NCBI GenBank assembly: GCA_045638145.1
Contig: JAZUAU010000024.1
Span: 124,001 to 188,000 of the forward strand
DNA: 64,000 nt
Origin: SFWF01 sp045638145
GTDB taxonomy: Bacteria > Bacillota > Clostridia > Oscillospirales > Acutalibacteraceae
Direction of reading: 5' to 3'
The number at the start of each line of letters is the position of its first letter. Position 1 is the stretch's first letter. The translations under genes were made by a program, and so were the position numbers. The notes beneath the pieces are model-generated. The model did no database searches and was not told the DNA's origin. It saw nothing but the letters and a program-made list of their open reading frames with translations. Below, one piece after another: positions 32,306-41,219 of this stretch.

Positions 32306-33541
32306 CTATTTCTTTTTCTTAACGTAGGGCTCAGGGTCGGTGTGCTTAAATGTTTTTCCGTCTGACGACTTATGAATCTCAAAATGGAGATGCCATCCCG
32401 TCGAATAGCCGGTGGAACCAACATAACCGATAACGTCACCCTGCTTTACGTACTGACCGGGCTTTACCGCCACCGAGGACATATGTCCGTAAAGTGACTG
32501 GTAATAGGTGCTTCCCGCTTTACCGTGGGAAATAACAACGTGGTTACCGTAACCGCCGCCACAACGGACACCACCTTGATAACAACTTCCGTTTTTGCCG
32601 TAATTATGCGGACATGAGGTATAGGTCTTGGCAACAACACCGCTTGCAGCTGCTATAATAGCTTTACCCTTAATACCTGCGCTTGCGATATCAATACCCT
32701 TATGCATTGTACCCCAACGCTCGCCGTAACCTGAAGTCATTCCGAGGTATCCCGGAACAGGCCATGTAAAGGTGCCGTCGAAATATCCCTTGTAAACGTC
32801 GTCATCACTGGGATTTAAAAGCTCATTAAGGTAGGCTTCCTTTGCCTTAAGGTCATTTTCAAGACGCTTCTTGTCGCTTGCTACACCGGACTCCTTTTGA
32901 TTGAGTTCAGCAATATTTTGCTTTGCCTCGCGCACGAGTGCATCGTATTCCTCATACTTTTCATTAAGGAGCTCTTTAATTTCTTTTTGAGATTCTAAAA
33001 GGTCTTCGTTTGCCTTTTTAGAAGCATTAATCTCCTTAATCATAGCCGTTATGTCGTCCATAAGAAGCTGGTCACGCTTCGAAATATTAAGTGAAAGCTG
33101 AGAAAGTGCAAGGAAATCGGAAAAGTTTTCTGCACCGAGCAGAATTTCAATTCCACTGTCACTGCTACTACTCATATAAATTGAACTTATTCTCTTTTTA
33201 AACTCGGTGATAGCCTCTGCCATTTGGGTTTCCTTGGCAACGATATCAGCCTCGTTTTTAGCAATTTTCTCGTTAGTATCACGGATAGCCGCGTTGCAGA
33301 TATCTATCTGCGCCATATAAAGAGCCATCTGCTCCTCATATTTATTCTTCAGCTTCTGCTGATCTTTTTTGTCAGACTGAATATCCTTAATTTCGTTGGC
33401 TTTATCTTTAATCTGCTGTTCGAGCTTGTTAATCTGGTCACGAAGAGAGTCAACCTCATCAGCAGAGGTGGGAACAACCGCCAAAGTAACCGCAAAAATA
33501 ACTGCTACGATAAGAGAAATGATTCGTCTTGTTTTTTTCAA
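32306..33541 (-). CDS. M23 peptidoglycan hydrolase with coiled coil (EnvC/PcsB-like)
   Basis: A 411-residue secreted protein: signal peptide (1-27), long coiled coil (about 28-245) and a C-terminal LytM/M23 domain. Zinc ligands H280 and D284 (HKGID) and H384/H386 (HLHFEIH) are present, so the domain should be catalytically active. An insertion of about 20 residues in the domain carries three cysteines (C310, C320, C327). It follows ftsX after 40 nt. FtsEX is known to activate this class of coiled-coil hydrolase or hydrolase activator across the membrane. Confidence 0.92.
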   Translation of the reverse strand: MKKTRRIISLIVAVIFAVTLAVVPTSADEVDSLRDQINKLEQQIKDKANEIKDIQSDKKDQQKLKNKYEEQMALYMAQIDICNAAIRDTNEKIAKNEADIVAKETQMAEAITEFKKRISSIYMSSSSDSGIEILLGAENFSDFLALSQLSLNISKRDQLLMDDITAMIKEINASKKANEDLLESQKEIKELLNEKYEEYDALVREAKQNIAELNQKESGVASDKKRLENDLKAKEAYLNELLNPSDDDVYKGYFDGTFTWPVPGYLGMTSGYGERWGTMHKGIDIASAGIKGKAIIAAASGVVAKTYTSCPHNYGKNGSCYQGGVRCGGGYGNHVVISHGKAGSTYYQSLYGHMSSVAVKPGQYVKQGDVIGYVGSTGYSTGWHLHFEIHKSSDGKTFKHTDPEPYVKKKK

Positions 33542-33581
33542 GTGAGTATCCTCCGAATAAATATAGTATGCCGCACGTTCA

Positions 33582-34769
33582 CTAAATAGCGGTGAACTCG
33601 CTTCCCTCTTTTCTGAGATACTTGCTTATCATAATTACACTTCCAATGAGGCCCGAGAAAACACCGATTGCGAGCGAAACAAGAAGTAACGGGAGCAGTG
33701 CATCACGGAAGAGTATAAGACTAACTGTTCCAAGCGATTTCGCAATTGTGTCGCCCACTATTCTGTAGCAAAAATAGATAAGACCCGTTGAAATTCCTGC
33801 CGAGATAACACCGATCGAGATACCCTCGATTACAAACGGCAGTCTGATAAAAGAATTTGTTGCACCGACAGCCTTCATAATGCCGATTTCAAGCTTTCTT
33901 GTATACATTGTAACACGGATTGTGTTGGAAACGATTACAAGAGAGATGATAAGAAGAACTGCAATTATCCAGCTTCCCGCAATAGCAATGCCGTTTTTTA
34001 TGGCGTTAATCTTCTTAGCCAGGTCGGCAAAGGACTGTGTCTGAGAAACACCCTTTGTGTTTTTTATAGCTTCAAGCGTTTCATCGAATTTGCTCATATC
34101 CTCGAGTGTAATACGGGCGCCGCACTGAAGGGGATTTCCGTATGAATCAAAGAATGTGAAAAGCTCTTCCTGACCCTCAAAATGGTCTTCCCGAAGCTCT
34201 TTAAGTCCGTCTTCACTCGAAATAAATTCAACCTTTGCAACGTTATCAATTTTTTCAAGCTTTTTACAAAGCTCTAAAGCCTCTTCTTCGTTGTGGATAA
34301 GGTAAGAATCATAGGGTACGTCATCGGGCTTAACCTCGGTGTTGTCATTTGACTTCGACGAGGTGTTTACAGATGAATTTTCCTTTAATGAGGGCACATC
34401 TGATGAAGTTTTGTCGGAAGACACTTTGACAGATGATGTTTTATCTGAAGAATTACTGTCGGAAGATGAATTATCTCCTGCAGAAGCATCGCTAGAGCTT
34501 GCATTTTCAGAGGTAGTGTTCTTATCTGAATTTTTATCAGAATCGCTTCCGTAGAGCACCGAGTTTTTATCGTTAAAATATGCCATTACGACGTTTTCCT
34601 TTTCGAGGTTGGACATAACATCGTTAATGTTCATTGTAAGGAGCATTGCAAGTCCGATAATTACCATACAAGCCACAAGTACACCTACAGACGCGATGGT
34701 CATCAGGCGGTTTGCCCAAAGGTTTTTAATACCCTCACCTGTCAGGTAGCGTACGCTTCTCATTTTCAT
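33582..34769 (-). CDS. ftsX: Cell division protein FtsX with a serine-rich extracellular insert
   Basis: A 395-residue FtsX, about 90 residues longer than usual. The first span is about residues 23-46 and three more are in the C-terminal third, giving the normal four-span topology. Between them the extracellular domain is interrupted at about residues 69-152 by a low-complexity stretch of Ser, Asp, Lys, Asn and Thr. The remaining domain (YLIHNEEEALELCKKLEKID...) looks normal. It overlaps ftsE by 4 nt. FtsX passes the ATPase signal to the M23 protein encoded next. Confidence 0.93.
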   Translation of the reverse strand: MKMRSVRYLTGEGIKNLWANRLMTIASVGVLVACMVIIGLAMLLTMNINDVMSNLEKENVVMAYFNDKNSVLYGSDSDKNSDKNTTSENASSSDASAGDNSSSDSNSSDKTSSVKVSSDKTSSDVPSLKENSSVNTSSKSNDNTEVKPDDVPYDSYLIHNEEEALELCKKLEKIDNVAKVEFISSEDGLKELREDHFEGQEELFTFFDSYGNPLQCGARITLEDMSKFDETLEAIKNTKGVSQTQSFADLAKKINAIKNGIAIAGSWIIAVLLIISLVIVSNTIRVTMYTRKLEIGIMKAVGATNSFIRLPFVIEGISIGVISAGISTGLIYFCYRIVGDTIAKSLGTVSLILFRDALLPLLLVSLAIGVFSGLIGSVIMISKYLRKEGSEFTAI

Positions 34770-35491
34770 ATTGCGCCACCTCCTGCAGGGTTATCAGCAA
34801 CGATTTTTCCGTCCTCAATCATAATTACTCGGTGACGGAAATCACGCACAAGGTTATAATCATGGGTAACCATTAAAACGGTAGTTCCCTGTTTATTGAT
34901 TTCGGTAAGACGAGAAACGATTTCGTAAGAGAGGCTAGGGTCTACATTACCCGTAGGCTCGTCCGCAATAATAAGGTCAGGTTTATTAACAAGGGCACGG
35001 GCAAGACCTACTCTTTGCTGTTCACCGCCCGAAAGCTGATTAGGCATTGAGCGGGCTTTATCTCCAAGACCAACCATTGAAAGCATCGAAGCGACCTCGC
35101 GTCTGATATCGCGTGTTTTTGCGCCTATTACTCTCATCGCGAAAGCAACATTGTCAAAAACATTCATATTGGGGATAAGTCTGAAGTCCTGAAAAACTAT
35201 TCCCATTGTTCTGCGAAGCATAGGAATCTGTCTTTTGCGAATCTTCATAAGATTGTATCCGTTAACGGTAAGGCTACCTGTGTTTGCCTTTTCCTCTCGG
35301 ACGATGAGCTTCATAAAGGTACTTTTACCGGCACCAGAAGCGCCAACGACGAAAACAAATTCGCCTTTATTGATGGTTATATTAACATCGTCAAGGGCAT
35401 GTGTACCCGTGTTGTAGGTTTTTGAAATGCCTTTAAATTCGATAATCGGTTTTTCTGTTTCTAAAATCTCAACGTTTTCTATCGTAATCAA
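34766..35491 (-). CDS. ftsE: Cell division ATP-binding protein FtsE
   Basis: A 241-residue ABC ATPase with Walker A GASGAGKS (about residues 51-58), signature LSGGEQQR and Walker B LIIADEPTG. The FKGISKTYNTGTHALDDV start and the coupling with ftsX identify FtsE. The start is about 27 nt after the CdaR-like gene, with AAAGGGTTGAT before the ATG. Confidence 0.95.
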   Translation of the reverse strand: MITIENVEILETEKPIIEFKGISKTYNTGTHALDDVNITINKGEFVFVVGASGAGKSTFMKLIVREEKANTGSLTVNGYNLMKIRKRQIPMLRRTMGIVFQDFRLIPNMNVFDNVAFAMRVIGAKTRDIRREVASMLSMVGLGDKARSMPNQLSGGEQQRVGLARALVNKPDLIIADEPTGNVDPSLSYEIVSRLTEINKQGTTVLMVTHDYNLVRDFRHRVIMIEDGKIVADNPAGGGAI

Positions 35492-35518
35492 CCCTTTCTA
35501 TAAATTTTGAAAGAAGAA

Positions 35519-36601
35519 CTAAAACTTAACGGGGTCTGCCTGTAAATACTTATTAACCATAAGCGCAATCTTAAAGACGATAGCCTGGTCAAACTCGCGA
35601 AGGTCAAGACCGGTAATTCTTTTGATTTTATCAAGACGGTATACAAGTGTATTTCTGTGAACCGGAATCTGCTCTGCTGTCTTTGACACATTAAGGTCAT
35701 TTTCAAAGAACTTCTGAATTGTGAAAAGCATTTCCTGATCGAGTCCCTGAATAGAACCACGTTTAAAAACCTCTTTGAGGAAGGTTTCACAAAGGGTTGT
35801 GGGCAGCTGGTAGATAAGACGAGCTATTCCGAGGTTATCATAACTGACGATGGTCTTGTCGGTATCAAATACCTTACCAACCTCAAGTGCAGCCTGAGCC
35901 TCCTTGAAGGATTTTGCTAGGTCTTTTATAGAATCAACAGTTGTTCCTATACCGATTGAAACGGTTGTATAGAACTCTCCTGCAAGCGTGTCGGAGATAG
36001 ACATTGCGAGCTTCTCAATATGCTTAGGCTCAATATTGGACTTGGTCTCCTTGATGAGTGCAATATTTGTTTCATTAATGCTGATAACGAAATCCTTGTT
36101 CTTCTCGGGGAAAAGATTCTGAACAATATCGTAAACAACAACATCGCTATGGTCGAGAGTTCTGATTAGAAGAACGGTACGGCTGACATCGTTATTAAAA
36201 TGAAGCTCACGAGATTTAAGATAAATATCACCGGGGAGAATGTTTTCAAGAATAACGTTCTTTATAAAGTTGCTTCTGTCATATTTCTCATCGTAGTAAA
36301 ACTTGATATTTGAAAAAGCGATTGAAAGAAGAATACAGTATTTTTCAGATATCGGGTCTTCTCCGTCAACAAAAACATAATAGTCAGAAGGCATATTGGA
36401 GCCAACTGCCTTGAAGGTTTTGCCGTTAGATGTGTAAACCTCACCTGGTGCAGCAACGTCAAACGCCATCTCGATTGTTTCACCCATCCTGCCAAGCTCG
36501 CTGCAAGCGATTACGGTAGCATGGTCATCAACAACGCCAATAATTCTATCTACCGCATCCTTCATCTGATGTATTACGCTCTGAAAAAGTCGATTTGCCA
36601 T
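35519..36601 (-). CDS. CdaR/PucR-type transcriptional regulator
   Basis: A 360-residue protein ending in the PucR-family helix-turn-helix (NDLNVSKTAEQIPVHRNTLVYRLDKIKRITG, here shown as VHRNTLVYRLDKI). The N-terminal two thirds resemble the sensory part of CdaR-like regulators, with a GGDEF-like central region (FYTTVSIGIGTTVDS). The effector is unknown. It precedes ftsE by 27 nt, so it may be part of the division operon, and has a convincing promoter at 36653-36681. Confidence 0.85.
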   Translation of the reverse strand: MANRLFQSVIHQMKDAVDRIIGVVDDHATVIACSELGRMGETIEMAFDVAAPGEVYTSNGKTFKAVGSNMPSDYYVFVDGEDPISEKYCILLSIAFSNIKFYYDEKYDRSNFIKNVILENILPGDIYLKSRELHFNNDVSRTVLLIRTLDHSDVVVYDIVQNLFPEKNKDFVISINETNIALIKETKSNIEPKHIEKLAMSISDTLAGEFYTTVSIGIGTTVDSIKDLAKSFKEAQAALEVGKVFDTDKTIVSYDNLGIARLIYQLPTTLCETFLKEVFKRGSIQGLDQEMLFTIQKFFENDLNVSKTAEQIPVHRNTLVYRLDKIKRITGLDLREFDQAIVFKIALMVNKYLQADPVKF

Positions 36602-36652
36602 AATCTGTAAACATCCCTTTCAAGAAAAAATTGCACAAAAATACACATTTAC

Positions 36653-36681
36653 ATTTTACACAAAAACCGATTAATTTTCAA
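36653..36681 (-). promoter_or_regulatory. Promoter of the CdaR-ftsEX operon
   Basis: On the minus strand TTGAAA (complement of 36676-36681) and TAAAAT (complement of 36653-36658) are 17 nt apart, about 55 nt before the regulator's start codon. Confidence 0.65.
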
Positions 36682-36791
36682 GTATTTTATATAAAAATTA
36701 CAAAATAATTACAAAAACTATCGGTACAATAATATTTTATAACATAAAAAGATATGTTCGTCAGGAAAAACTGTTAAAAGGCGCAAAATAT

Positions 36792-36819
36792 AAAGGCACG
36801 ACCGCTTGGTCGTGCCTTT
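36792..36819 (-). terminator. Terminator of the MsmK/UgpC gene
   Basis: AAAGGCACGACC and GGTCGTGCCTTT pair perfectly around GCTT, 23 nt after the stop codon. Confidence 0.88.
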
Positions 36820-36842
36820 GTTCTGTAAATATTTTACCAAAA

Positions 36843-37985
36843 TTAGTTGCAGATGGTAATTTCGGTTTCCTTATCAAAGAGATGAATCTTACCGGGTTCA
36901 AGTGTGATAGTGATGGTGTCACCAGGCTTTGCAGTGTTGGTGGGAGCAACACGAGCATTGATGTGCTGACCCTCACATACCATATAAAGATAGGTTTCAG
37001 CACCCATAAGCTCTGTAACTTCAACATCAGCTGTAACAACACCGTCGGGGAACTTCTCAATAAGTTCTTCCTCATTATGAACATCCTCAGGACGGATACC
37101 CATAATCACTTCCTTGCCTACGTAGTCGTTAAGCTTTCCGTCAGCATTCTTGGAAGCGGGTAACTTAATCTTATACTTAACACCTGCGCGTGTTTTTGTA
37201 TCTTCAGAACCGAACTCTACGAAGAAATCGTCGCCCTCTTTGAGGAGAACTGAATCGATAAAGTTCATCTGGGGAGAACCGATGAATCCTGCAACGAAGA
37301 GGTTGCAAGGATAGAGGTAAAGGGTCTGAGGAGTATCAACCTGCTGAATAAGACCATCCTTCATAACAACGATTCTGGTACCCATGGTCATAGCCTCGGT
37401 CTGGTCGTGGGTAACGTAGATGAAGGTTGTACCAAGCTTTAAGTGAAGCTTAGAAATCTCGGTTCTCATCTGTGCACGAAGCTTGGCATCGAGGTTTGAA
37501 AGAGGTTCGTCAAGAAGGAATACCTTAGGCTCACGAACGATTGCACGACCGAGAGCAACACGCTGACGCTGACCACCCGAAAGAGCCTTCGGCTTTCTCT
37601 CAAGAAGGTGTGCAATGTCAAGGATTCTTGCAGCTTCCTCAACACGACGCTTAATCTCCTCCTTCGGAGTCTTGCGGAGCTTAAGTCCGAATGCCATATT
37701 GTCAAATACTGTCATATGAGGATAAAGAGCATAGTTCTGGAAAACCATTGCAATATCTCTATCCTTAGGAGCATCATCATTAACTACTCTGTCGCCGATG
37801 TAGATTTCACCCTCGGTGATTTCTTCAAGTCCTGCAATCATACGGAGAGTGGTAGACTTACCGCATCCGGAAGGACCTACGAGAATGATAAATTCTTTAT
37901 CCTTAATTTCAAGGTTAAAGTCTGATACCGCGGTAACTCCGCCGGGGTATCTCTTGTAAACGTTACGTAATGATAAGCTTGCCAT
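36843..37985 (-). CDS. Orphan ABC transporter ATP-binding subunit, MsmK/UgpC type
   Basis: A 380-residue carbohydrate-type ABC ATPase: Walker A GPSGCGKST, signature LSGGQRQRVALGRA, Walker B VFLLDEPLSNLD, and the C-terminal regulatory (MalK-like TOBE) domain. MASLSLRNVYKRYPGG is the family's usual N-terminus, and TTAGGAGGTCAATT gives a strong ribosome site. No sugar permease or binding protein is encoded nearby. In Firmicutes one such ATPase (MsmK) often energises several sugar transporters, which fits an orphan gene with its own promoter and terminator. Confidence 0.93.
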   Translation of the reverse strand: MASLSLRNVYKRYPGGVTAVSDFNLEIKDKEFIILVGPSGCGKSTTLRMIAGLEEITEGEIYIGDRVVNDDAPKDRDIAMVFQNYALYPHMTVFDNMAFGLKLRKTPKEEIKRRVEEAARILDIAHLLERKPKALSGGQRQRVALGRAIVREPKVFLLDEPLSNLDAKLRAQMRTEISKLHLKLGTTFIYVTHDQTEAMTMGTRIVVMKDGLIQQVDTPQTLYLYPCNLFVAGFIGSPQMNFIDSVLLKEGDDFFVEFGSEDTKTRAGVKYKIKLPASKNADGKLNDYVGKEVIMGIRPEDVHNEEELIEKFPDGVVTADVEVTELMGAETYLYMVCEGQHINARVAPTNTAKPGDTITITLEPGKIHLFDKETEITICN

Positions 37986-38048
37986 AATTGACCTCCTAAA
38001 AATTAAGTACAGCTGCGCACAGCACAGTAGTACCATTAACACATTGGT

Positions 38049-38077
38049 ATTATAACAAATAAAACCAATAATAACAA
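38049..38077 (-). promoter_or_regulatory. Promoter of the MsmK/UgpC gene
   Basis: On the minus strand TTGTTA (complement of 38072-38077) and a perfect TATAAT (complement of 38049-38054) are 17 nt apart. The leader to the start codon is about 60 nt. Confidence 0.65.
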
Positions 38078-38141
38078 TAGTGTATTTTAACAAATATGAC
38101 ACCATTCATTTGGTAAAAAAGATGATTTTTTGTCCTATTTG

Positions 38142-38861
38142 TTAACAATTTCCTTTGTTTTCCTGCAATACCTCAAATTCCTGTGTTGTCAGCTCACGGG
38201 ACTCTCCTCTTGCAAGGTCTGTGGGTAAGCTCAAATTACCGATAGATAGGCGTTCTAGCTCATTAACTCCCAGACCGACAACACCGAACATTCTTTTTAT
38301 TTGATGATATTTTCCCTCCTGCACAGTAACAAAAGCGCCCGTCTCACCCGCTCTTTCAAGCCTTGCGGGAAGACACTCAGTTCCGTCTGTAAGGGTTACG
38401 CCCTCGGCGAACAGCTTAATATGTTCTTCGGTTACCGCGCCGTCAAGAACCGCTAAATAACGCTTGTCCGTACCCGATTTTGGCGAAATAATCTTGTGTG
38501 CAAAATCTCCGTCATTTGTAATAAGAAGAAGTCCCGTTGTATCCTTGTCCAGACGACCAACCGGAAACAGGTCGTAATGCTTATATTCTTCGGGCACAAG
38601 GTCTACTACCGTTTTCACTCTTTTATCTGTGCTTGCAGAGAGTACACCTTTGGGTTTATTTAGTATGAGGTAAACAAACTTTTTATAAATTAATTGCTTG
38701 CCATGACACAAAACGATATCGTTTTCACAAACCTTGGTATCTGCTTTTTTAACGGTAACTCCGTTAACGGTTACTGCTCCGCTTTTAAGAAGCTGTTTTG
38801 CATCGGTGCGTGAAACCGCCGCAGCAACCGAAATAAATTTATCAATCCTTAATGTTTCCAT
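38142..38861 (-). CDS. RsuA/RluF-family pseudouridine synthase
   Basis: A 239-residue pseudouridine synthase with an N-terminal S4 RNA-binding domain (about 1-60) and the catalytic GRLDKDTTGLLLITNDG (catalytic Asp in RLD). It resembles the 16S-modifying RsuA group more than 23S RluB enzymes, but the exact target is not decided. The start METLRIDKF has GGAG six bases upstream. A frame starting six codons earlier would overlap the upstream gene more. It overlaps that gene by 20 nt. Confidence 0.9.
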   Translation of the reverse strand: METLRIDKFISVAAAVSRTDAKQLLKSGAVTVNGVTVKKADTKVCENDIVLCHGKQLIYKKFVYLILNKPKGVLSASTDKRVKTVVDLVPEEYKHYDLFPVGRLDKDTTGLLLITNDGDFAHKIISPKSGTDKRYLAVLDGAVTEEHIKLFAEGVTLTDGTECLPARLERAGETGAFVTVQEGKYHQIKRMFGVVGLGVNELERLSIGNLSLPTDLARGESRELTTQEFEVLQENKGNC

Positions 38862-39300
38862 TACTTTCTCCGTTTTCATATGTTAGAGACAAATATTCGC
38901 CTTCGGAAAAGACAAAAACATCGCCACCGATTAGTCTGCCATTATAGCAGAGAAGTCCTATTTCCAGATTTCCGTTATCTATAATATAGCTATATCTTAC
39001 AACAGTTTTGTCCGAATAGTCCGAAAGGTCAAAGCCGCAGATATTCTGAAGCTCGTTATAGTCGGAAAAGATATCTCCCGAAATTAAAGACAAATCAATA
39101 TGACTCTCGATTTCCTCTGCATCCGAAATATCGTATCCGTAAACCGAGGCAATATTTATCCGTTCATCAAATGTATCGGCATTCTTTTCCAAGTCACTGG
39201 CCGCATTAATAAATGATGCAAGCAAGAATCCGAAAGCAATTACAACTGACAGAACAATTATTGCAACACTCTTTTTAAATCTCAGCGATGCATAAAACAC
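38842..39300 (-). CDS. Membrane-anchored protein of unknown function
   Basis: A 152-residue protein starting at a GTG (39298-39300) after GAGGTGAT. One N-terminal membrane span (about residues 9-31) is followed by an acidic outer domain with ERINIASVYGYDISDAEEIE and ends RLIGGDVFVFSEGEYLSLTY. Not recognised. It overlaps the pseudouridine synthase gene by 20 nt and is separated from ispF by 42 nt. Confidence 0.65.
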   Translation of the reverse strand: MFYASLRFKKSVAIIVLSVVIAFGFLLASFINAASDLEKNADTFDERINIASVYGYDISDAEEIESHIDLSLISGDIFSDYNELQNICGFDLSDYSDKTVVRYSYIIDNGNLEIGLLCYNGRLIGGDVFVFSEGEYLSLTYENGESNGNIKD

Positions 39301-39342
39301 AATATCACCTCAAGAAAAGATATGAGGTGATATGGACAAATA

Positions 39343-39816
39343 TTACAAGTTGTCTATAAGGCAGACGGCATGGGCAGAGATACCCTGAAGTGCTCCGGTA
39401 AAGCCAAGTTTTTCTTCGGTTGTAGCCTTAACGTTAACGGCATCTGCATCAACACCGCAAAGAACGGCAATAGTGTTTTTCATACCCTCAATATATTGGG
39501 CAAGCTTCGGTTGCTGTGCCACAACGGTGGAGTCTATATTTACTACTTTATAGCCTTTATTCTTTAAGAGATTTATCGTGCGAGAAAGGAGCAGCTTACT
39601 ATCTATACCCTCGAAAGCGGGGTCAGAATCGGGAAAATGGCGACCAATATCGCCTAAGGCCGCCGCACCGAGAAGGGCATCGCAAATAGCATGAAGAAGA
39701 ACGTCGGCATCGGAATGTCCGAGAAGCCCCTGCTCATATGGAATCTCAACACCGCCTATAAACATTTTTCTGTTTTCGGCAAATCTGTGAACGTCGTATC
39801 CATGTCCGATTCTCAT
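39343..39816 (-). CDS. ispF: 2-C-methyl-D-erythritol 2,4-cyclodiphosphate synthase
   Basis: IspF of the non-mevalonate isoprenoid pathway, 157 residues. RIGHGYDVHRF gives the metal ligands D8 and H10. GHSDADVLLHAICDALLGA and the C-terminal TTEEKLGFTG are conserved. It overlaps ispD by 4 nt, so the two consecutive pathway enzymes are coupled. Confidence 0.97.
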   Translation of the reverse strand: MRIGHGYDVHRFAENRKMFIGGVEIPYEQGLLGHSDADVLLHAICDALLGAAALGDIGRHFPDSDPAFEGIDSKLLLSRTINLLKNKGYKVVNIDSTVVAQQPKLAQYIEGMKNTIAVLCGVDADAVNVKATTEEKLGFTGALQGISAHAVCLIDNL

Positions 39817-40544
39817 ACCTTTCCCTCCGTTAAATATACTTCTGCTAATTTTATGTCAGCAGGCGTTGTTATCTTTATGTTCCTGCGGTCGCCTTCGACA
39901 ATTAGGGTCTTGCAACCGACTGCCTCAACAACAGATGTATCGTCCGTAAAGCGGCAAACGGGAAATTCAGCGGCACTATTTCTAAACTTTTCAACACTTA
40001 CGCCCTGCGGTGTCTGTACAGAATACAGAAAATCGCGATTTAGTGTTTTTGTAACGATCTTATCCTCGTTAACGGATTTTACCGTATCAACGATTTTTAC
40101 ACCACAAGTAACGCTGTCATGGTTTTCAAGCGCATTGGCGACTCTTGCTATAACCTCGCCGCACACAATTGGTCTCGCGCCATCGTGAACAAGCACCTTT
40201 TCGCAGTTGCCAAGTGCGTTAATTCCGCATAAAACACTTTCTTCTCGCGATGCGCCGCCAACAACAACCGAATAATCCTTTGATAAAGCATATTTTTCTT
40301 TAAAAGCACCATATTCAGCTATCTTATCTTCCCTTGTTACAACAACAATCTTGCTTATTCTATCTGATTCTTCAAAGGCTAAAACAGTTCTTGCAAGAAC
40401 GGGGAGTCCGCAAATCTGATAGGAGAGCTTATCAATTCCTTGCATTCGGGAAGCAGAGCCTGCTGCAACGATTATAACGGGAAACGTGCGTTTCTCCTCA
40501 ACCTTTTCATAAGCGAGCTTATACTCAAGACTTGTCGCTATCAT
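39813..40544 (-). CDS. ispD: 2-C-methyl-D-erythritol 4-phosphate cytidylyltransferase
   Basis: IspD, 243 residues, transfers CMP to MEP. The nucleotide-binding VAAGSASRMQG (about residues 26-36) and VLVHDGARP are present, and the C-terminal ITTPADIKLAE is typical. The N-terminus is about 15 residues longer than usual and lies inside the PAP2 gene (20-nt overlap). A shorter start cannot be excluded but no other start codon with a ribosome site is visible. Confidence 0.96.
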   Translation of the reverse strand: MIATSLEYKLAYEKVEEKRTFPVIIVAAGSASRMQGIDKLSYQICGLPVLARTVLAFEESDRISKIVVVTREDKIAEYGAFKEKYALSKDYSVVVGGASREESVLCGINALGNCEKVLVHDGARPIVCGEVIARVANALENHDSVTCGVKIVDTVKSVNEDKIVTKTLNRDFLYSVQTPQGVSVEKFRNSAAEFPVCRFTDDTSVVEAVGCKTLIVEGDRRNIKITTPADIKLAEVYLTEGKV

Positions 40545-41172
40545 CTTCTTTTGTAATCCTTCTGTAAATTTTAAAGTAGAAATAAATCACATTATAGGCA
40601 ACTATCGCACCGAGTGACCAACCTGCAATAACGTCGGTAAAATAGTGAACTCCAAAATAAAGTCGGGTAATCCCGATTATTATGGGAATTACAATACAAC
40701 CAATCTTCAGCCAGGTTCTTATCTTAGGCGCATTTACAATGAGTAAAAAAGTGATAAGAATAGCAATATAAAGCGCCATATTGTTTTGTGAATGTCCGCT
40801 CGGAAAGCTTGACTCCGAAGCGTGCATAACCTTGAAGTCAGGACGCTCACGCATAAGGATATTTTTAATTGTAATGTTAATTACGCGTGAGATAATAGCA
40901 ACGATTGTTACGGGAAGACCGAACTCAAAAAAATGCTTATTAAAAATAAGTGTAATTAAAAAGATTAGCGAGGTAATTGCTATAACTCCAACTGCGCTTC
41001 CAAGCTCAGTAAGTGCTCGCATAGGTATATTGGCAAAGGGTGCGAGGTTTCGCAAAGCATCAAAAATACCGCGCTCAAACCCGAGTATGATTCCGTCGTT
41101 TATCGCCACAAAAAGACCGAAGCCAAACGGAATAAGCAGTAGTAGATTTAAATAGTTGTATTTTTTAAGCAT
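40525..41172 (-). CDS. PAP2-family membrane phosphatase
   Basis: A 215-residue membrane protein with the three PAP2 motifs: KNILMRERPDF (KxxxxxxRP type), SFPSGHSQN, and RLYFGVHYFTDV (RxxxxxHxxxD). About six membrane spans. Candidate substrates are undecaprenyl pyrophosphate or phosphatidylglycerol phosphate. The placement before ispD and ispF favours an isoprenoid-lipid substrate, but this is inference. Confidence 0.9.
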   Translation of the reverse strand: MLKKYNYLNLLLLIPFGFGLFVAINDGIILGFERGIFDALRNLAPFANIPMRALTELGSAVGVIAITSLIFLITLIFNKHFFEFGLPVTIVAIISRVINITIKNILMRERPDFKVMHASESSFPSGHSQNNMALYIAILITFLLIVNAPKIRTWLKIGCIVIPIIIGITRLYFGVHYFTDVIAGWSLGAIVAYNVIYFYFKIYRRITKEDDSDKS

Positions 41173-41190
41173 AATAACCCCTATGTTAAT

Positions 41191-41215
41191 AAAGCCGCGC
41201 TGTTTGCGCGGCTTT
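41191..41215 (-). terminator. Terminator of the efp/CD1247-type operon
   Basis: AAAGCCGCGC and GCGCGGCTTT pair around TGTTT, five bases after the stop codon of the CD1247-type gene. On the minus strand CTTTATT follows. Confidence 0.8.
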
Positions 41216-41219
41216 AAAA

